Source of the DNA: Lineus longissimus | Lineage: Eukaryota > Nemertea > Pilidiophora > Heteronemertea > Lineidae | Reading direction: 5' to 3' | NCBI RefSeq assembly: GCF_910592395.1 | Contig: NC_088315.1 | Span: 15,171,808 to 15,235,807, forward strand | Length of the DNA stretch: 64,000 nt | Shown: one piece after another, positions 1-10,918 of the stretch | How positions within the stretch are numbered: the stretch's first letter is position 1 | Layout: each line of letters begins with the position of its first letter | Made by a program: the position numbers and the translations under genes | The notes under the pieces: generated by a model | What the model was told of the DNA's origin: nothing | Seen by the model: the letters and a program-made list of their open reading frames with translations, nothing else | Database searches by the model: none

Positions 1-7
1 GTTTTTA

Positions 8-2233
8 TTGTCATTGGTACCATTTTTTATATGGCGTACCCCTCCGACGGCATCCTTTGTCTCACCACAAAGGAATGCGTCTGGTGGCGGGAAACGGGCC
101 GCGAAGACGCCTAAACCCTCTTCCGGTTCCGTTTCCGGGCATATAACCCGGAGGTCTAGCAAACCTCCCGCCACCACCCCTTCCGTCAGCCGAGTTCCGG
201 TTCCGGCCGCGGCTGCGAAGGATGCGGGATCTGACATTATTAATGTCTGTGGTCCCAAGGGAGACTTACATCCAATAAGTCTCCAAGGGTTTAATATACC
301 CCGGACCTCAGGGAACCTTCCGGTTCCTCTGTCGTCCGCTCCCCCGAGTACAAGCCCTTTGTACCCGCGGGAGCACCCTGCTTCCGGTCCGCCGATTGCA
401 GTTCCGGTTACTGACGCGGGTTCCCGTTTTTCAGTAACCGAAGACTCTACTGGGGGTTTTTCTCAGTCTTTACTGCGAAATAACCCCAGTCCTCACGGAC
501 ACAGTAGAGTAGGGCCGGACCTTATAACGCCACCTCCGAAACGCCATGCGTCTTCGGTAACAGCGTTTCCGCCCTCCGTACCTCCTTCTAAAAGGGCTTC
601 CGGTAGCTCCATACCGGCGAAGGAGTTACGGGCATTTCCGGTTTCGGACTTCGTCCTACCGGAAATGCAGGCACCTTCCTACGTTGGCCAACCTCTTGGG
701 TGGAACCAACCGGAAGTGCCACCCCCTCCTCGTAGCAGAGGCGTCGTTCCCATGGAACGAGCTACGCAGAGAGGACATCTGAACTCTGGTTCAGAATATG
801 GGCATCTTCCGCTTCCGGAACACCCATTCGCCCGTACATACGGCTTCCAGGGTTCGCTTATGCGCTCACCCTCGCCTCAACCGCCCGTCGTTGAGAGAAG
901 CCGCACGTCGGGTCCGGAACCCGAGTCGGGACAGCAACTGTCCCAGCTCATCCAGATGGTAGCAGGTCTTACTGATAGACTCAGCCATCTGGAGCAGGGT
1001 TCCGGTTCCTCTGGTGCGCCTGGTCCCATCGGATACCCACCATCCGACTCCTCTATTTTAGAGGAATTTTCTGAGAACGAGAGTTCTCAGCCAGGCTACC
1101 GCTCCCCCAATCAGGAGGAGCTGTCACCAGAGGAGGCCAGTATCTTGTCGGATATGAGGACACTCAGATCCTTGATCAGAGCGTACCTCCCGCAGGATCT
1201 GTGCCCTACCCCGCCGGAACTGCCAGCCTTGTCAACACCGACCTTTTCACTCTGGGGACAGGAAGTGGATCCCAATCCACAGGTTTCTCAAGGCTCCACT
1301 CGGGCACTTGAATTCCTTCCTCCCTCCCCGTCGGTGGTAGCAGTCTCTGAACTTTTGGAGCGTACAATCAGAGACTCACAAGGCGCCCACCAACGTACTT
1401 CCATCCCTGTCCTTCCGGCAGTCGGACCGGAAGCTTGGTGTAAACCAGGGAAGTTGTTCACGGCACAACTTCCTCCCGTTAGGCAGTACCGCGCTGACTA
1501 TTATCGAGTCAGCTCGGCCGGCTGTCCAGCTGCAGCATCGACTTCCATATTAAAGGACGATGTACAGCTGGACCAACTCGTGCCTAGGGTGACCTCCTCC
1601 TCGGCTTACCGAGACCTTAGAGCACAAGAGGGTCTGGCCAAAAACACGTTAGCGGTGCTCTCCTACGCAGAGCACACTAACCTGGCCCTAGCCAGATCCC
1701 TAAACGATAATGAGTCACTATCTGATGACACAAAATCACTTGTGACATCCTTGTCACATTCGATTAGAAACGCTATTGCTCTGTCCGCCAAGACCGCAGC
1801 AAATAGCGTCCTACTCCGTAGAGACGCCGCACTGGGCTCTCTCAATGTCATCAGATCCCTCCAGCTGGAAGGGGCCTTAAGAACCGCTCCTATGGACGGT
1901 TCTTTCCTGTTCGCAGATTCTGTACAAGAGGCGGCTCAAGCACAGAAAGATTGGGACAAATTATATGCCCCCACTGCGACACAGAGGGCCAAGACCTCTC
2001 TACCTAACGCTAGAAAGATAGAGAGGCCCCAGCAGGCATCGGGTTCAATCCCGTACGCCAGGCAGGTCCTGCCTAGGCCTACCCCGCCTAGTCAGCCTGC
2101 TCCTGCTGGATCCTTCCGACGGGAAGCGGAGGGTCGCCGGACTGGAAAGAGGAAAAATACTTCCTCTAACCAGGGTGGATCCGGTCCGACTAAGCACTCC
2201 TTTCGCCCAAGGGGTGCTGGCCGGAAGAGGTGA
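8..2233 (+). CDS. DIRS-like element ORF1 (gag-like), 5' truncated by window edge
   Basis: An open frame of about 741 codons runs in from the window edge, so the true start lies upstream; the first in-frame ATG is only about 248 codons in. The N-terminal half is rich in Pro and Ser and looks disordered. A helical region follows (about residues 440-640), and the tail is basic with Gly, Ser and Arg. It directly precedes a reverse transcriptase/RNase H and a tyrosine recombinase in other frames, which is the gene order of DIRS-type elements, where the first ORF is gag-like. I recognise no conserved domain within it. The gag assignment rests on position and composition. Confidence 0.7.
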   Translation: MSLVPFFIWRTPPTASFVSPQRNASGGGKRAAKTPKPSSGSVSGHITRRSSKPPATTPSVSRVPVPAAAAKDAGSDIINVCGPKGDLHPISLQGFNIPRTSGNLPVPLSSAPPSTSPLYPREHPASGPPIAVPVTDAGSRFSVTEDSTGGFSQSLLRNNPSPHGHSRVGPDLITPPPKRHASSVTAFPPSVPPSKRASGSSIPAKELRAFPVSDFVLPEMQAPSYVGQPLGWNQPEVPPPPRSRGVVPMERATQRGHLNSGSEYGHLPLPEHPFARTYGFQGSLMRSPSPQPPVVERSRTSGPEPESGQQLSQLIQMVAGLTDRLSHLEQGSGSSGAPGPIGYPPSDSSILEEFSENESSQPGYRSPNQEELSPEEASILSDMRTLRSLIRAYLPQDLCPTPPELPALSTPTFSLWGQEVDPNPQVSQGSTRALEFLPPSPSVVAVSELLERTIRDSQGAHQRTSIPVLPAVGPEAWCKPGKLFTAQLPPVRQYRADYYRVSSAGCPAAASTSILKDDVQLDQLVPRVTSSSAYRDLRAQEGLAKNTLAVLSYAEHTNLALARSLNDNESLSDDTKSLVTSLSHSIRNAIALSAKTAANSVLLRRDAALGSLNVIRSLQLEGALRTAPMDGSFLFADSVQEAAQAQKDWDKLYAPTATQRAKTSLPNARKIERPQQASGSIPYARQVLPRPTPPSQPAPAGSFRREAEGRRTGKRKNTSSNQGGSGPTKHSFRPRGAGRKR

Positions 2234-2394
2234 CTCCCCCCTCCTTTCTCCTCCCGGACGCAAAAAGGAGCCGACTCCGGTAGTCGGGGGCCGTCTGCAA
2301 AAATTTGCAGACATTTGGGACGATTGGTGCCCAAAGGGGTCCCCAGTCCCAAACATGTTGAGGTACGGAGTGAAACTAGATTTCAACCGTACCC

Positions 2395-2700
2395 CCCCCC
2401 CCCCCCCCGACTACCATATATCCAACCCCAGTTCAGCCACCGAAGGACCCAGTCAAGGCCTCTGCCCTCCAAGCAGAGGTCGCGACATTACTGGAGAAGC
2501 AAGCTATCCAGGTCCTTCAAGATCCATGCTCCCCCGGCTTTTACAGCCACGTTTTCTTGGTTCCCAAGAAAGCAGGGACATGGAGGCTGATCATAGACCT
2601 TTCCAGGTTAAACACCTTCTTGAATGTTCCTCATTTCAAGATGGAAACCACCAGGTCTATAGCAACGGCGATACAGCGATACAGCCCAACGATCCGCAGG
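2395..2700 (+). pseudogene. DIRS reverse transcriptase, N-terminal (fingers) part, broken
   Basis: After a run of C residues at 2,392-2,408 (a likely frameshift site) the third frame reads as the start of a DIRS-type RT. It has an alpha-helical segment ending in a conserved VPKK..GTWR motif, then an I-I-D-L-S-R-L-N motif at about 2,585-2,620. The similarity stops near 2,690, where the palm domain should follow. The catalytic Asp motifs (the F-x-D-L-K-D-A-Y and Y-x-D-D type segments) are absent. The next recognisable sequence, from about 2,708, belongs to the RT connection/thumb. This reads as an internal deletion of the catalytic core, so this RT cannot be active. Confidence 0.7.
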
Positions 2701-2704
2701 TTGG

Positions 2705-4066
2705 ATTATCAACGAAACAAAGTCAGAATTCATACCATCCCAAGACTTCGTTTACGTTGGAGTTCGGTTCCTTACGGCCATAGGGAAAATGCTGCCCCCC
2801 CTAGACAGGATAAAGAAAATTCTTCATCTCGTCGCAGAATTCAGAGGAAGGACTCAAGCTCCCGCAAGGCGATGCTTGAGCCTTTTGGGACTTCTGAATT
2901 CGGCAGCAGACCAAATCCCCCTTGGCCGTCTATATATGCGTCCCATCTAGATGTTTCTAATGTCTCTATGGAAACCCCACAGGGACCCATTAGACAAGTT
3001 GGTATTGATACCTCAATACCTACTCAAGAACGTCTGGAACTTCTGGGAGTCGGAGACTCGTCTCCAAAGCGGTGTAGATCTTGCTCCACCGCCCCCAGAA
3101 GTGTCCCTGTTCACAGATGCTTCCCTACTAGGGTGGGGAGCACATCTGAACAACGGGGACATGTCCATAAGGGGTCTATGGACAAGGGAGGAGACCATTC
3201 TTCCAATAAATATATTGGAAATGAAGGCTGTCCTTCTTGCCGTGAGGGCTCTTTCCCTTCGCCTGAAGAATCGGAGAGTAACCCTGTTCTCCGACAATTC
3301 TACAGTAGTAGCATATGTCAGGAGACAGGGAGGCACAAAGTCCGGCATTCTTTGCCAGCTAACTTGGGAGCTTTACCATCTTTGTGCCGACCTTGGAGTA
3401 TCGATATGTGCCAGACACATACCGGGCAATCGCAACATCCTTGCCGACGCCCTGTCCCGTCAGAACAAGCTAGTTCAGACAGAGTGGACACTCCATCAGG
3501 AGATTGTAGACGACCTTTGTCGCCTTTGGCAATCTCCGAAGGTAGATCTGTTCGCCACCAGGCTGAACAATCGCCTTCCCATCTATTACTCTCCACTTCC
3601 GGACGAAGAGGCCCTGGAAGTCGACAGCCTTACAGCCTCTTGGGTCGGGCTGAACGCATATACGTTTCCACCCCTCCCTCTCATCCAACCAGTCCTGAAC
3701 AAGATCTTGACCAGCCACCCGGTGAGAATAACTCTCATCGCACCTTGCTGGCCAAATCAGGCCTGGTTCCCAGCCTTGCTGGAGCTCCTGATAGACCACC
3801 CCAGGAGTCTTCCTACTTGGAAGCACCTCCTGTGGCACCCCCTGGGGAGATGCTACCACCAGAACCCTGGATTTTTCAAGTTTCATGCCTGGAACTTATC
3901 CAGTTGCATCTCCACCAGAGAGGCTTTTCGGACATCGCTGTCAAGCGCATGTCCGCACCTCAAAGGGGGTCTACCCTTGATGTGTATCAAGGAAAGTGGT
4001 CTACCTTCACTTCCTGGTGCAGGGAGAACGGAGTTAATCCGATCTCTCCCTCTATATACAGATTAG
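2705..4066 (+). pseudogene. DIRS RT thumb plus RNase H domain
   Basis: In one frame from about 2,705 the sequence shows the RT C-terminal region (a P-S-Q-x-F-V-Y-x-G-V-R-F motif, then a G-L-L-N-S type segment). A single TAG interrupts it at 2,948-2,950. The frame then stays open to 4,066. An RNase H domain follows with its acidic residues visible: S-L-F-T-D-A-S (about 3,105), L-E-M-K-A-V (about 3,215), F-S-D-N-S-T (about 3,288), and an H-I-P-G-N-x-N-x-x-A-D-A-L-S-R motif (about 3,415). The RNase H itself looks intact. The ORF end overlaps the recombinase in another frame, as is usual in DIRS elements. Confidence 0.8.
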
Positions 4067-4956
4067 TTGATTTCTTTATTGAATTATTCACGGAAAGACA
4101 ACTATCTGTCACGGCTATAAAAGGGTACAAGTCCGCCATCGCTTCTACCCTCCGTGTTTTAAGCACCTGGGATCTTCGTTGGGAGGACCAAATAACCCCT
4201 CTTTTCAGAGGAATGTTATTAGAGCGTCCTAGACCGGTTCACAACACCCCTAAATGGGACCTTTCTGTTGTCCTTAAGGTGCTCATGAGGCATCCTTTTG
4301 AACCCATGTCTATTTCATCCATGAAATATCTGACACTCAAAACGGTCTTTCTAGTAGCCTTGGCTACCGCCCAACGGAGATCAGAGCTCCATGCACTTTC
4401 TTTTAAGAAGCTGGCTTTTAGAGAGGGAGGGGAGGTTATCCTGGCTTTCATACCAGGATTTCTGGCGAAGAACCAGGGACCGGCCGCCTCTCGGCCCCCG
4501 GTTACTATTCCCTCTCTGTCAGGAACGATCTCTTATGATCTACCTGACAGAACTTTATGTCCCGTCAGGGCCCTAAAGTTCTACATAAATAGGACAAAAC
4601 CTCCCGGTATCCGCCAGGGGAGAGAGCGTTTGTTTTTGTCCTATAAGGAGGGAAATAAACGAGAGATAGCGGCCGCCACTATTTCAAGGTGGATTGTGGA
4701 GACTATTCGTCTTTCCTACAACACCTTGAAGACTTCCTCTGATCTTCGTGCGCTAGCTAACATCTCAGCGCACGAAGTTAGAGCACTAGCCACCTCCTGG
4801 GCTAACTACCGAGGAGTTGCTCTTCAAGAAGTCGTTTCCGCTGCATGTTGGAGTAATCACTCCACATTCTCTCGTTTCTACCTACGAGACGTTTCTTCCC
4901 TCGTAGATGGCATGCACACAATCGGCCCGATTGTGTCTGCGGGGCATGTTGTTTGA
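3840..4956 (+). CDS. DIRS-like tyrosine recombinase
   Basis: The C-terminal part of the 2,557-4,956 open frame is a tyrosine recombinase; the frame's N-terminal part is a fusion of RT remnants and RNase H shadow. It has an N-terminal SAM-like DNA-binding segment (about 3,890-4,180) and a catalytic domain with the first Arg in A-Q-R-R-S-E (about 4,370). It also has an H-x-x-R box in A-H-E-V-R-A-L (about 4,770-4,785) and the nucleophilic Tyr in F-S-R-F-Y-L-R-D (about 4,880). All key residues of the R..HxxR..Y set are present and no stop interrupts the domain. The enzyme would integrate a circular cDNA without target duplication. The defective RT makes this copy non-autonomous. Confidence 0.85.
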
Positions 4957-5420
4957 TCCTGGCTAGATCAAAAAAAGGGGGGGAAGCCCGATTGAAGAGT
5001 CAAACGCGCATCTTGCGCCATTTTTGATATGCCCTATCTTCAACAATCCAGGCAACCCCTTGTAGACTAAAAAGGACGCAATTTCTTATTGTTGTTTAGC
5101 AATAACTCATTCTACACCCTTCAACATGCCTTACTTGCTCTAAGCTCTGTTGCCGGAAAGAAGATGGTTTTATTACGCAATTCTAGCGCTTTCCGGAGAA
5201 TGGGTCTATTACTCTCTATAATATGATTGTAATATCGAGATCAAAATACCGGTCCTCCGGTTCTCCCCATTTCTTTCCCCTGGCGGTCCTCCTTAGCTAA
5301 TATGCCGGTGGTGCCTCCTGGATGGAACAACAGCTCAGCCTTAGGTAAGTCCTCGTTTCCCACCTCCAATAGGTTGCTGGGATTCGATGCAAAAGTGTTC
5401 CATAGGTAAGTTTGAATGAC
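4957..5420 (+). other. DIRS 3' non-coding region
   Basis: No coding sequence is supported here. It follows the recombinase stop and contains an A/G-rich tract (about 4,971-4,986) and short palindromic stretches. It leads into the inverted-repeat cluster, where the right-hand terminal and internal complementary sequences of a DIRS element would be expected. Confidence 0.4.
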
Positions 5421-5752
5421 ACAAAATGCCCATTTCCTTACAAGAAATGGCCATTTTGTTAGTTCATACTTACCTATGGAACACGGCCCTCCCGCCGTCC
5501 CCACAAACGGGACATACTCTTTATTAACGCTCAAGAGTAAAGACTAAATATGGCGGCATGAGATCGGCGCGATCTCGCGGGATCGGTCAGGGCGCCGCCT
5601 GGCGGCCGAGCTGTTAACTCAGTTCTCCCTTTAGAAAATTAAAGGGATACTCTTGTGTTTGAGCCCAAATGGAGTAACATGCAAAAGTGTTCCATAGGTA
5701 AGTATGAACTAACAAAATGGCCATTTCTTGTAAGGAAATGGGCATTTTCATT
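5389..5752. repeat. Inverted-repeat cluster at the DIRS 3' end (54-bp perfect arms)
   Basis: The 54 bases at 5,431-5,484 reappear as an exact reverse complement at 5,687-5,740. A third, diverged arm at 5,389-5,430 forms a local palindrome with the first. Each arm carries the motif GTTCCATAGGTAAGT, which includes a strong 5' splice-donor consensus (AG/GTAAGT). DIRS elements end in inverted terminal repeats plus an internal complementary region; this cluster is a plausible right end but the left end is outside the window. Confidence 0.65.
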
Positions 5753-5759
5753 GCATAGA

Positions 5760-6916
5760 GATTTGACGGACTGATTTGGAAATTCATTCCAACCATGCAA
5801 CTGTTTCAGAAATGAGAAAAAGCTCCTGGGGATGACATGCATTCAATTATTATTTCACCACAAATAGCTGCTTCTTCCAGCAGATATGAGACAGCTACCG
5901 GGGCGGGGACTATTTCTTTATGGGGCCTTATTGTTCAGCGTCTCCAAGGAAGTCTATTTTTAGAGTCCAATGGGGGGGGGGGGTTGGGAGGGGGGGCCTT
6001 CCCCCCCAATGTACTGGCTATATATGTCAGAAGGACGAGGGTTTGGGGGGCTTCCCCATGTCAAACAGTTGTGTGAGTTCACTAGAGATTGCTCTTTACA
6101 TATTAAATGGATGTGAACAATCAAATTGTGCTGAAAAGTGAAATAATCCTCACACTTCGTCCAACATCTAATCATCTGTACTAGAACAGAGCAGTATAGG
6201 CCTATATGCATATGTACCATTATCTACACTTGCCAAGCCTACTGCATAGATACCATAGCCAGGAATGTGATTTTATGACCGGAGTTAAAAAAAACATGAC
6301 AACTTAATTTGATGGAACATAAACATAGCCTTGGAGTTGAATCTGACCCCAAAAGGTAGAGGTGAGCTGTCAGGTTGGGATATTGTGGCATCCATCACAA
6401 TTACTGTGGATGCGAAATCAAGCAGACTGTGAGTGGCATATCTGCTGCAAGCAGGTCAGACTCTAATTAGGACACGCTCAATATAGCCATAAACTATTTC
6501 CGGGTGAGATATTCATGCTGGGAGATGGAATTGGATGCAGTTAGAACATGCGGCTAATTAAGATGAAAGGGATCTCTTTGGTCTTTTTTAAATCAGCATC
6601 CCGAGACTGAGAGTATTCAACCTTTTTCTCACCTTTTGCTTTCTAGTGAATATATATCATGTATTTTGATAAATTATGCTGTTCACTTTCATCTTAATGC
6701 ATCAAATTAAACTTTGAACTCACCAATTCTGATATCTGGTGTCCTCTGAGGTCAGACACTTTACTGCTGCATAAATCTCTATTATTCCTCTTGTGCTTGA
6801 ATTATAGGCATATTCGTTAATCCACTATTAATCACTGTTTAAGTTTTTGAAAATAATCCACAGCATCACAATCCTAGTTCGTACCATATCACATCCTGTA
6901 CATGTACCATATAATG
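5760..6916. other. Non-coding stretch, nothing recognised
   Basis: AT-rich, with a G homopolymer-rich patch at about 5,971-5,996. The short ORFs here have no recognisable features. Confidence 0.5.
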
Positions 6917-7572
6917 TTATTAAGAATCAGAGTCATAATCCGTGTCCTCTAATATATTGCATGCATCAACTAGATTTGATTCTGTAGGTAAAGGGAGGCA
7001 ATCAGTTCCATCATCATTGTCATTATCGTCAAAGAAATCAGCAAAATCAGCATACACTTCACCAGAACATTCTTCGTCAGATGACGAGTCGCTATAATTC
7101 TCCTCATCATCACAATTGTCATTATTTGGAGATTGTCCAGCTACAGCAACATGTATCGTAGGGACAGGCCTACGGTCTTTACATTTAGGACAATGACCAT
7201 TGTTATTGTGTGGATTGTCACACTGCCCTTTGCATTTGCAGCTATTGTTGCATTGTTTACACGCCTTAGAACCGTTTTTGCAGCCTTTCCCATCCATGGA
7301 GCATCCTGTTGAACAGGAACATTTGTTACCAGGAGATGATCTTTTCTTCCTCAATTCTTTCCTCTTTTGTTCCACATTTTTATCCCAAATGATGGCTGTG
7401 ATATTGTCTTTCTTTGACCATCCATAATCTTCAACATCTATGTGACGTTCAGAGATCCCTGACATGTCCAGCGCCAATTTGGCTATGTATGTTCCTCGAG
7501 AACAATGCAATTTCAGGGCAGTATCAGAAGGAAGAATGTTCTGGTGCAACTTAGCAGAGCCATGGTGACTGA
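6917..7572 (-). pseudogene. C-terminal exon of the DUF6589/PIN-like gene (Cys-cluster tail)
   Basis: A frame of about 209 codons reads leftward from 7,549, and remains open back to a candidate splice acceptor near 7,572. It has a segment that ends with W-S-K-K-D and I-I-W-D-K motifs. A dense Cys cluster follows (about residues 75-130, with CSCSTGC and CKQC type spacing), then a very acidic Asp/Glu/Ser-rich tail. From general familiarity, multidomain invertebrate proteins with a DUF6589-like core and a PIN-like nuclease often end in such a W-D and Cys-cluster tail. The rest of that protein lies on the same strand at 44.5-50.1 kb, on the far side of the giant LTR element. I therefore read this as its displaced C-terminus. 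Confidence 0.6.
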
Positions 7573-7600
7573 AATAGCATACACGTCTTGTCAGTTCAGC

Positions 7601-7604
7601 CCAG
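7601..7604. repeat. Target-site duplication (left), CCAG
   Basis: CCAG lies immediately left of the TGTAAC start of the left LTR. The same CCAG lies immediately right of the other LTR at 44,509-44,512. A 4-bp duplication fits a Ty3/Gypsy-type integrase. Confidence 0.75.
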
Positions 7605-8056
7605 TGTAACGTACAGGCGTGAACCGCCCCGAGCCGTCACGTTTGGAGGGGGAAATGTCCACGGCCTCCCAGAGGTCAGATGCTCGACCGTCTGTCCTAG
7701 AGATCCTTCCCCTATATATGTTTATGGCAAGGTCATCCGACCACGAAGATAATAACGCTTTTTTGGACTTACCCTTGATCTTTATTTTGGAAGATGTACA
7801 AAACTCGAGAGGTCTTCTTAAACGGCGTTGGTATGTTTTCCCTTTTTAGCCCTGATGTTCTTCCTGGCCTAGCTCTCTCTCCCAGATGGGCGCCCTGTGG
7901 TCTGGTTTATATTTTGGCCCTATAAGGGCCAGCCAATGATAGCCGGTCACATGATGTTTCTAGTTTTGGGAGGCTCGCGGCAGGATGCCCGAATTCCACG
8001 AACAACCCACCAGGTTAACTATAGTTACCCCGGCGGACTATAAGGGAACCAGTACA
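7605..8056 (-). repeat. Left LTR (3' LTR of the giant minus-strand element), 452 bp
   Basis: It begins TGTAACGTACAGG and ends CCAGTACA, so it has TG..CA ends. It is about 95-97% identical by eye to 44,054-44,508 in the same orientation. Differences are scattered substitutions and a few small indels, including a degraded TATA region near 7,903-7,914. Just inside it, 8,057-8,069 reads on the minus strand as GTAGCTGTGGGGA, a weak polypurine tract abutting the LTR. Confidence 0.85.
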
Positions 8057-8627
8057 TCCCCACAGCTACATAAAAACATTGTCCCAATGTTAAAGAGAAA
8101 AATTCAACCGGCAGGTAATTAATCAATTGGCTGGTCCATGGGCAATACCGATGTATGCTAATTTTTGTATAATGTACATTTTAAGAGGTATTTACCGAAT
8201 CGTCATGGCTTTGTTTGACCAAACGTTCCCAGACTTGCAGGACCTCCATCTGTTTATTGTTACATATATTTATAATTTACTTAGGAATGTTGTTGAATGA
8301 CCAGAGAGAGAACAATTTCAATATAACCCGGAATTAAATTTTTGCATCAGGGCAGCATAGTATCCACAACCGATTCGTTCCAATAGGCCAATAACTTTCC
8401 AGCAAAACCGCTGCAAAACTTGCCCACCTCATATCTCACCACCAATCACAGTTTGGTGAGCTATAAAACACAAAAGTTCCTCAAAAAATAAGCCAGGGCC
8501 GACATGCTCACAAAGGGAGTCATGTCTAGTAGTCTGACTCTGGTTTTTTTAAATTGTACTAGCTCAGTCACCTGTCAATGGAAGGAACGTCATAAATCTT
8601 CTGCCGCCCTGCTACCTGAAGTTGTGG
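8057..8627. other. Non-coding internal region next to the 3' LTR
   Basis: No ORF of note. It separates the LTR from the plus-strand TATA box. Confidence 0.4.
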
Positions 8628-8635
8628 TATAAAAA
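8628..8635 (+). promoter_or_regulatory. TATA box of the antisense (plus-strand) gene
   Basis: TATAAAAA at 8,628-8,635 is followed about 30 bases later by the expected start region (about 8,658-8,668). An uninterrupted stretch then reaches a strong splice donor, CAAG/GTAAGT, at 8,746/8,747. Promoter, short leader exon and donor point to the plus strand, opposite to gag-pol. Confidence 0.5.
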
Positions 8636-8659
8636 CCGGTTCTTCCGAGAGCATGCAGA

Positions 8660-8746
8660 TACCCAGGGAACTTTCAGCCGACAAGATCACAACGGAGACT
8701 ATCAATTTCCAATCCCATTTTAATTTACCGATCTTGTCCTTTCAAG
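8660..8746 (+). other. Putative leader exon 1 of the antisense gene
   Basis: Lies between the TATA-directed start region and the donor CAAG/GTAAGT. It has no useful ORF, so it would be 5' untranslated. The next acceptor matching it is at 10,419/10,420. Inferred from signals only. Confidence 0.4.
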
Positions 8747-8973
8747 GTAAGTTACTTAACACTTCCCTACTCATATTTCGACTATTCTTCCGATTTAAAA
8801 TACTCGATTTATAGAAGACCTCCCTAAAATACCTTTTTTATACAATTTATATACAATTTTTTTATGAACATTCATGCATTAACTGAAAAGTTTTATCTTA
8901 ACTTCTATGCCGCGTGCATCACTTTGCAATTTCCATTACCTCTCCATTCAAATATAATCTGAAGTGAATCAGG

Positions 8974-9977
8974 AACGTACTTTCCTGCCTGTCCGTAAGG
9001 TTGTACTAAAATAAATATGTAAATATGTCCAAGTTTTACGATCCTGTAGCAGGAGGTCTGCTACTTACTCTGCCTGTGGATTGCACCTTATTTGTTTGCC
9101 TTCCTTTTGTTTTTGTTCAAAAAGGACAAAACGCTTCAATTAAACGCTCCCCTCGACTAAATCTAAGAGTCATGGCCCCATGACTAATTTGATGATAAAG
9201 ACAGAGTGTGGGACAATTGTTTTCTTTTTTGCCTGGCACCACGACGCTGGGAGTGAAATTTCAGTCGATAACGTCATGATGGCAGGATAACCTTGAGTAC
9301 CATCACTAACCAGCTGCGGGTCTGTTTTAGTTAGGTTTTTTTTTCTGGATCGCAACGATGACTAGACAAATGGGAAAATAATTTTGACTAATTACAGCTG
9401 GTTGTCTGGTTTGTTTATGTTCGACCACAAGTTATCAATGTAAACAATTGGTTCGAACAACAACCATAAGTGACCACGGTTAAGATTTCAAGTCGAGAAG
9501 CCCATTTCACGGTGTTTTGACTGTTGGAACCTTCAACGTTGTTACAATATGAAATATGGAAGAACAAAAATTATTCGCTGAACATATTAATCTTTACGAA
9601 AAATCGTATTTGTTACCATAATGAATCGTTTTCTCCACCTGAAAAAACAGTAACCGTTTGTGGAGGAACACAATATAAAATTCATACACTAACCGTACCC
9701 ATCATAAAGCTGGAATCACGACAACCAACATTCATAACACCAGTTGCACAATTTGTGTTTAATACGAAAAAGGATGGTAATTAATAGCCTAGGTTCCATT
9801 CGCCCTATTGTTGATTTGTTAATATAAACTATATTAACGCTAACCTTATTGATAACCGTGGCATGCCATATTCTAACTAGGTACTAACCCAAGAGTGTAA
9901 CGAATTGATGCCGCATGTCTAATGAGCACGTCAGAATGATGTTGTAAAACCGCCCATCAGAAATAGGTAAGAGATGC
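8974..9977 (+). repeat. Segment shared with 59,640-59,715 and 62,240-63,178
   Basis: 9,081-9,977 matches 62,240-63,178 closely in the same orientation, and 8,974-9,040 matches 59,647-59,712. The similarity ends abruptly at 9,977/63,178. In the 63-kb copy it is joined directly to the RING-gene region. It is an intron-like, AT-rich internal part of the giant element family without supported coding sequence. Confidence 0.7.
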
Positions 9978-10419
9978 TGACGTTTGCTAAGTGAAGATGT
10001 TAAACAACTAATTACCCATTAATAGTTGAGTTATGAGCATAGTAATGTAGCGTTATCTTGGCATGGCATGATACACTGGTTAAGGTAGACTTGTTATAGC
10101 TGTTGGCGAAGGTGTACCTGTAGGAATCTGACGTAGAGCCGGAACCAGCCTATATACAACTGTTTAGGGTGTGAATTATGTTAAACATCACGGTACCTGG
10201 GAAATAGGAGGCGGACGTGGTGACTTCAACTTCTCATGTGAATCATGAGGTTATTATTTGTTTTTTAAATTAGTGAAATGGTGATAACTATTTATGAAGG
10301 AATAATGCATTTAATGAAACAAGAACAATAAAAATTGAAGAATAGGTAACTTAATATTGTTTATGGACGACCTTTCCCCTTTTTTTTAGAGAATTGTAAT
10401 GTTTGGCCTTGTGTTTCAG

Positions 10420-10918
10420 GTCAAACTTGAGCCATGGGACGCTGCTGTATTGCCGCCTAGCCTAAAGTGGCTAAGTACAGCAGCGGTGGTTACAACCCAC
10501 CTATACAGTCTGGCGGAAGTCGCTTGTGGCATGTGCCCAGCCGCATGTCACCGCTCAAAGAAGGAGTGTCGGGCGAACCGCCGGGTCATGGAGCGGATGA
10601 CACGGGCCGTAGAGGTACACAGACACCTCTGGAACGACGCCCCCTACGCTCCTACTGCACTCGTGCGGATGTTCGCCGAACACCCTAGGCGCGGGGGTGC
10701 AATACCAACAATGAAAAAGGAGGGGCAGCTTCCAGACCTATATGAGGCGGTGGATAGCCGCCTATCGTTGTGCGGGGTGCCTGGACGTTAGGCCTCACGT
10801 GCTCAACCTGCACGGAAATACAGGCGCCCGCAAGGACTGGCCGGGGGGGAACAGATCTTTGAACAGGATCATCACGAGCTACCCCCGAGGCCGTTTTTCC
10901 CAGGTCCCAAAGATTTAG
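10420..10918 (+). CDS. Antisense gene exon 2: Cys-rich, zinc-finger-like, function unknown
   Basis: An acceptor (TGTTTCAG/GTC) and donor (TTTAG/GTAGGT) bound this exon, and both sites are retained in the copy at 61,495-61,994. One frame encodes a Cys-rich segment (A-C-G-M-C-P-A-A-C and K-E-C-R-A-N-R-R motifs) and ends in a stop at about 10,789. An overlapping second frame starts near 10,744 and encodes a C-A-G-C-L-D-V-R-P..N-L-H-G motif, likely part of a zinc-binding unit. The same frame change is present in the copies at 53.7 kb and 61.7 kb. I do not recognise the family. Confidence 0.5.
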
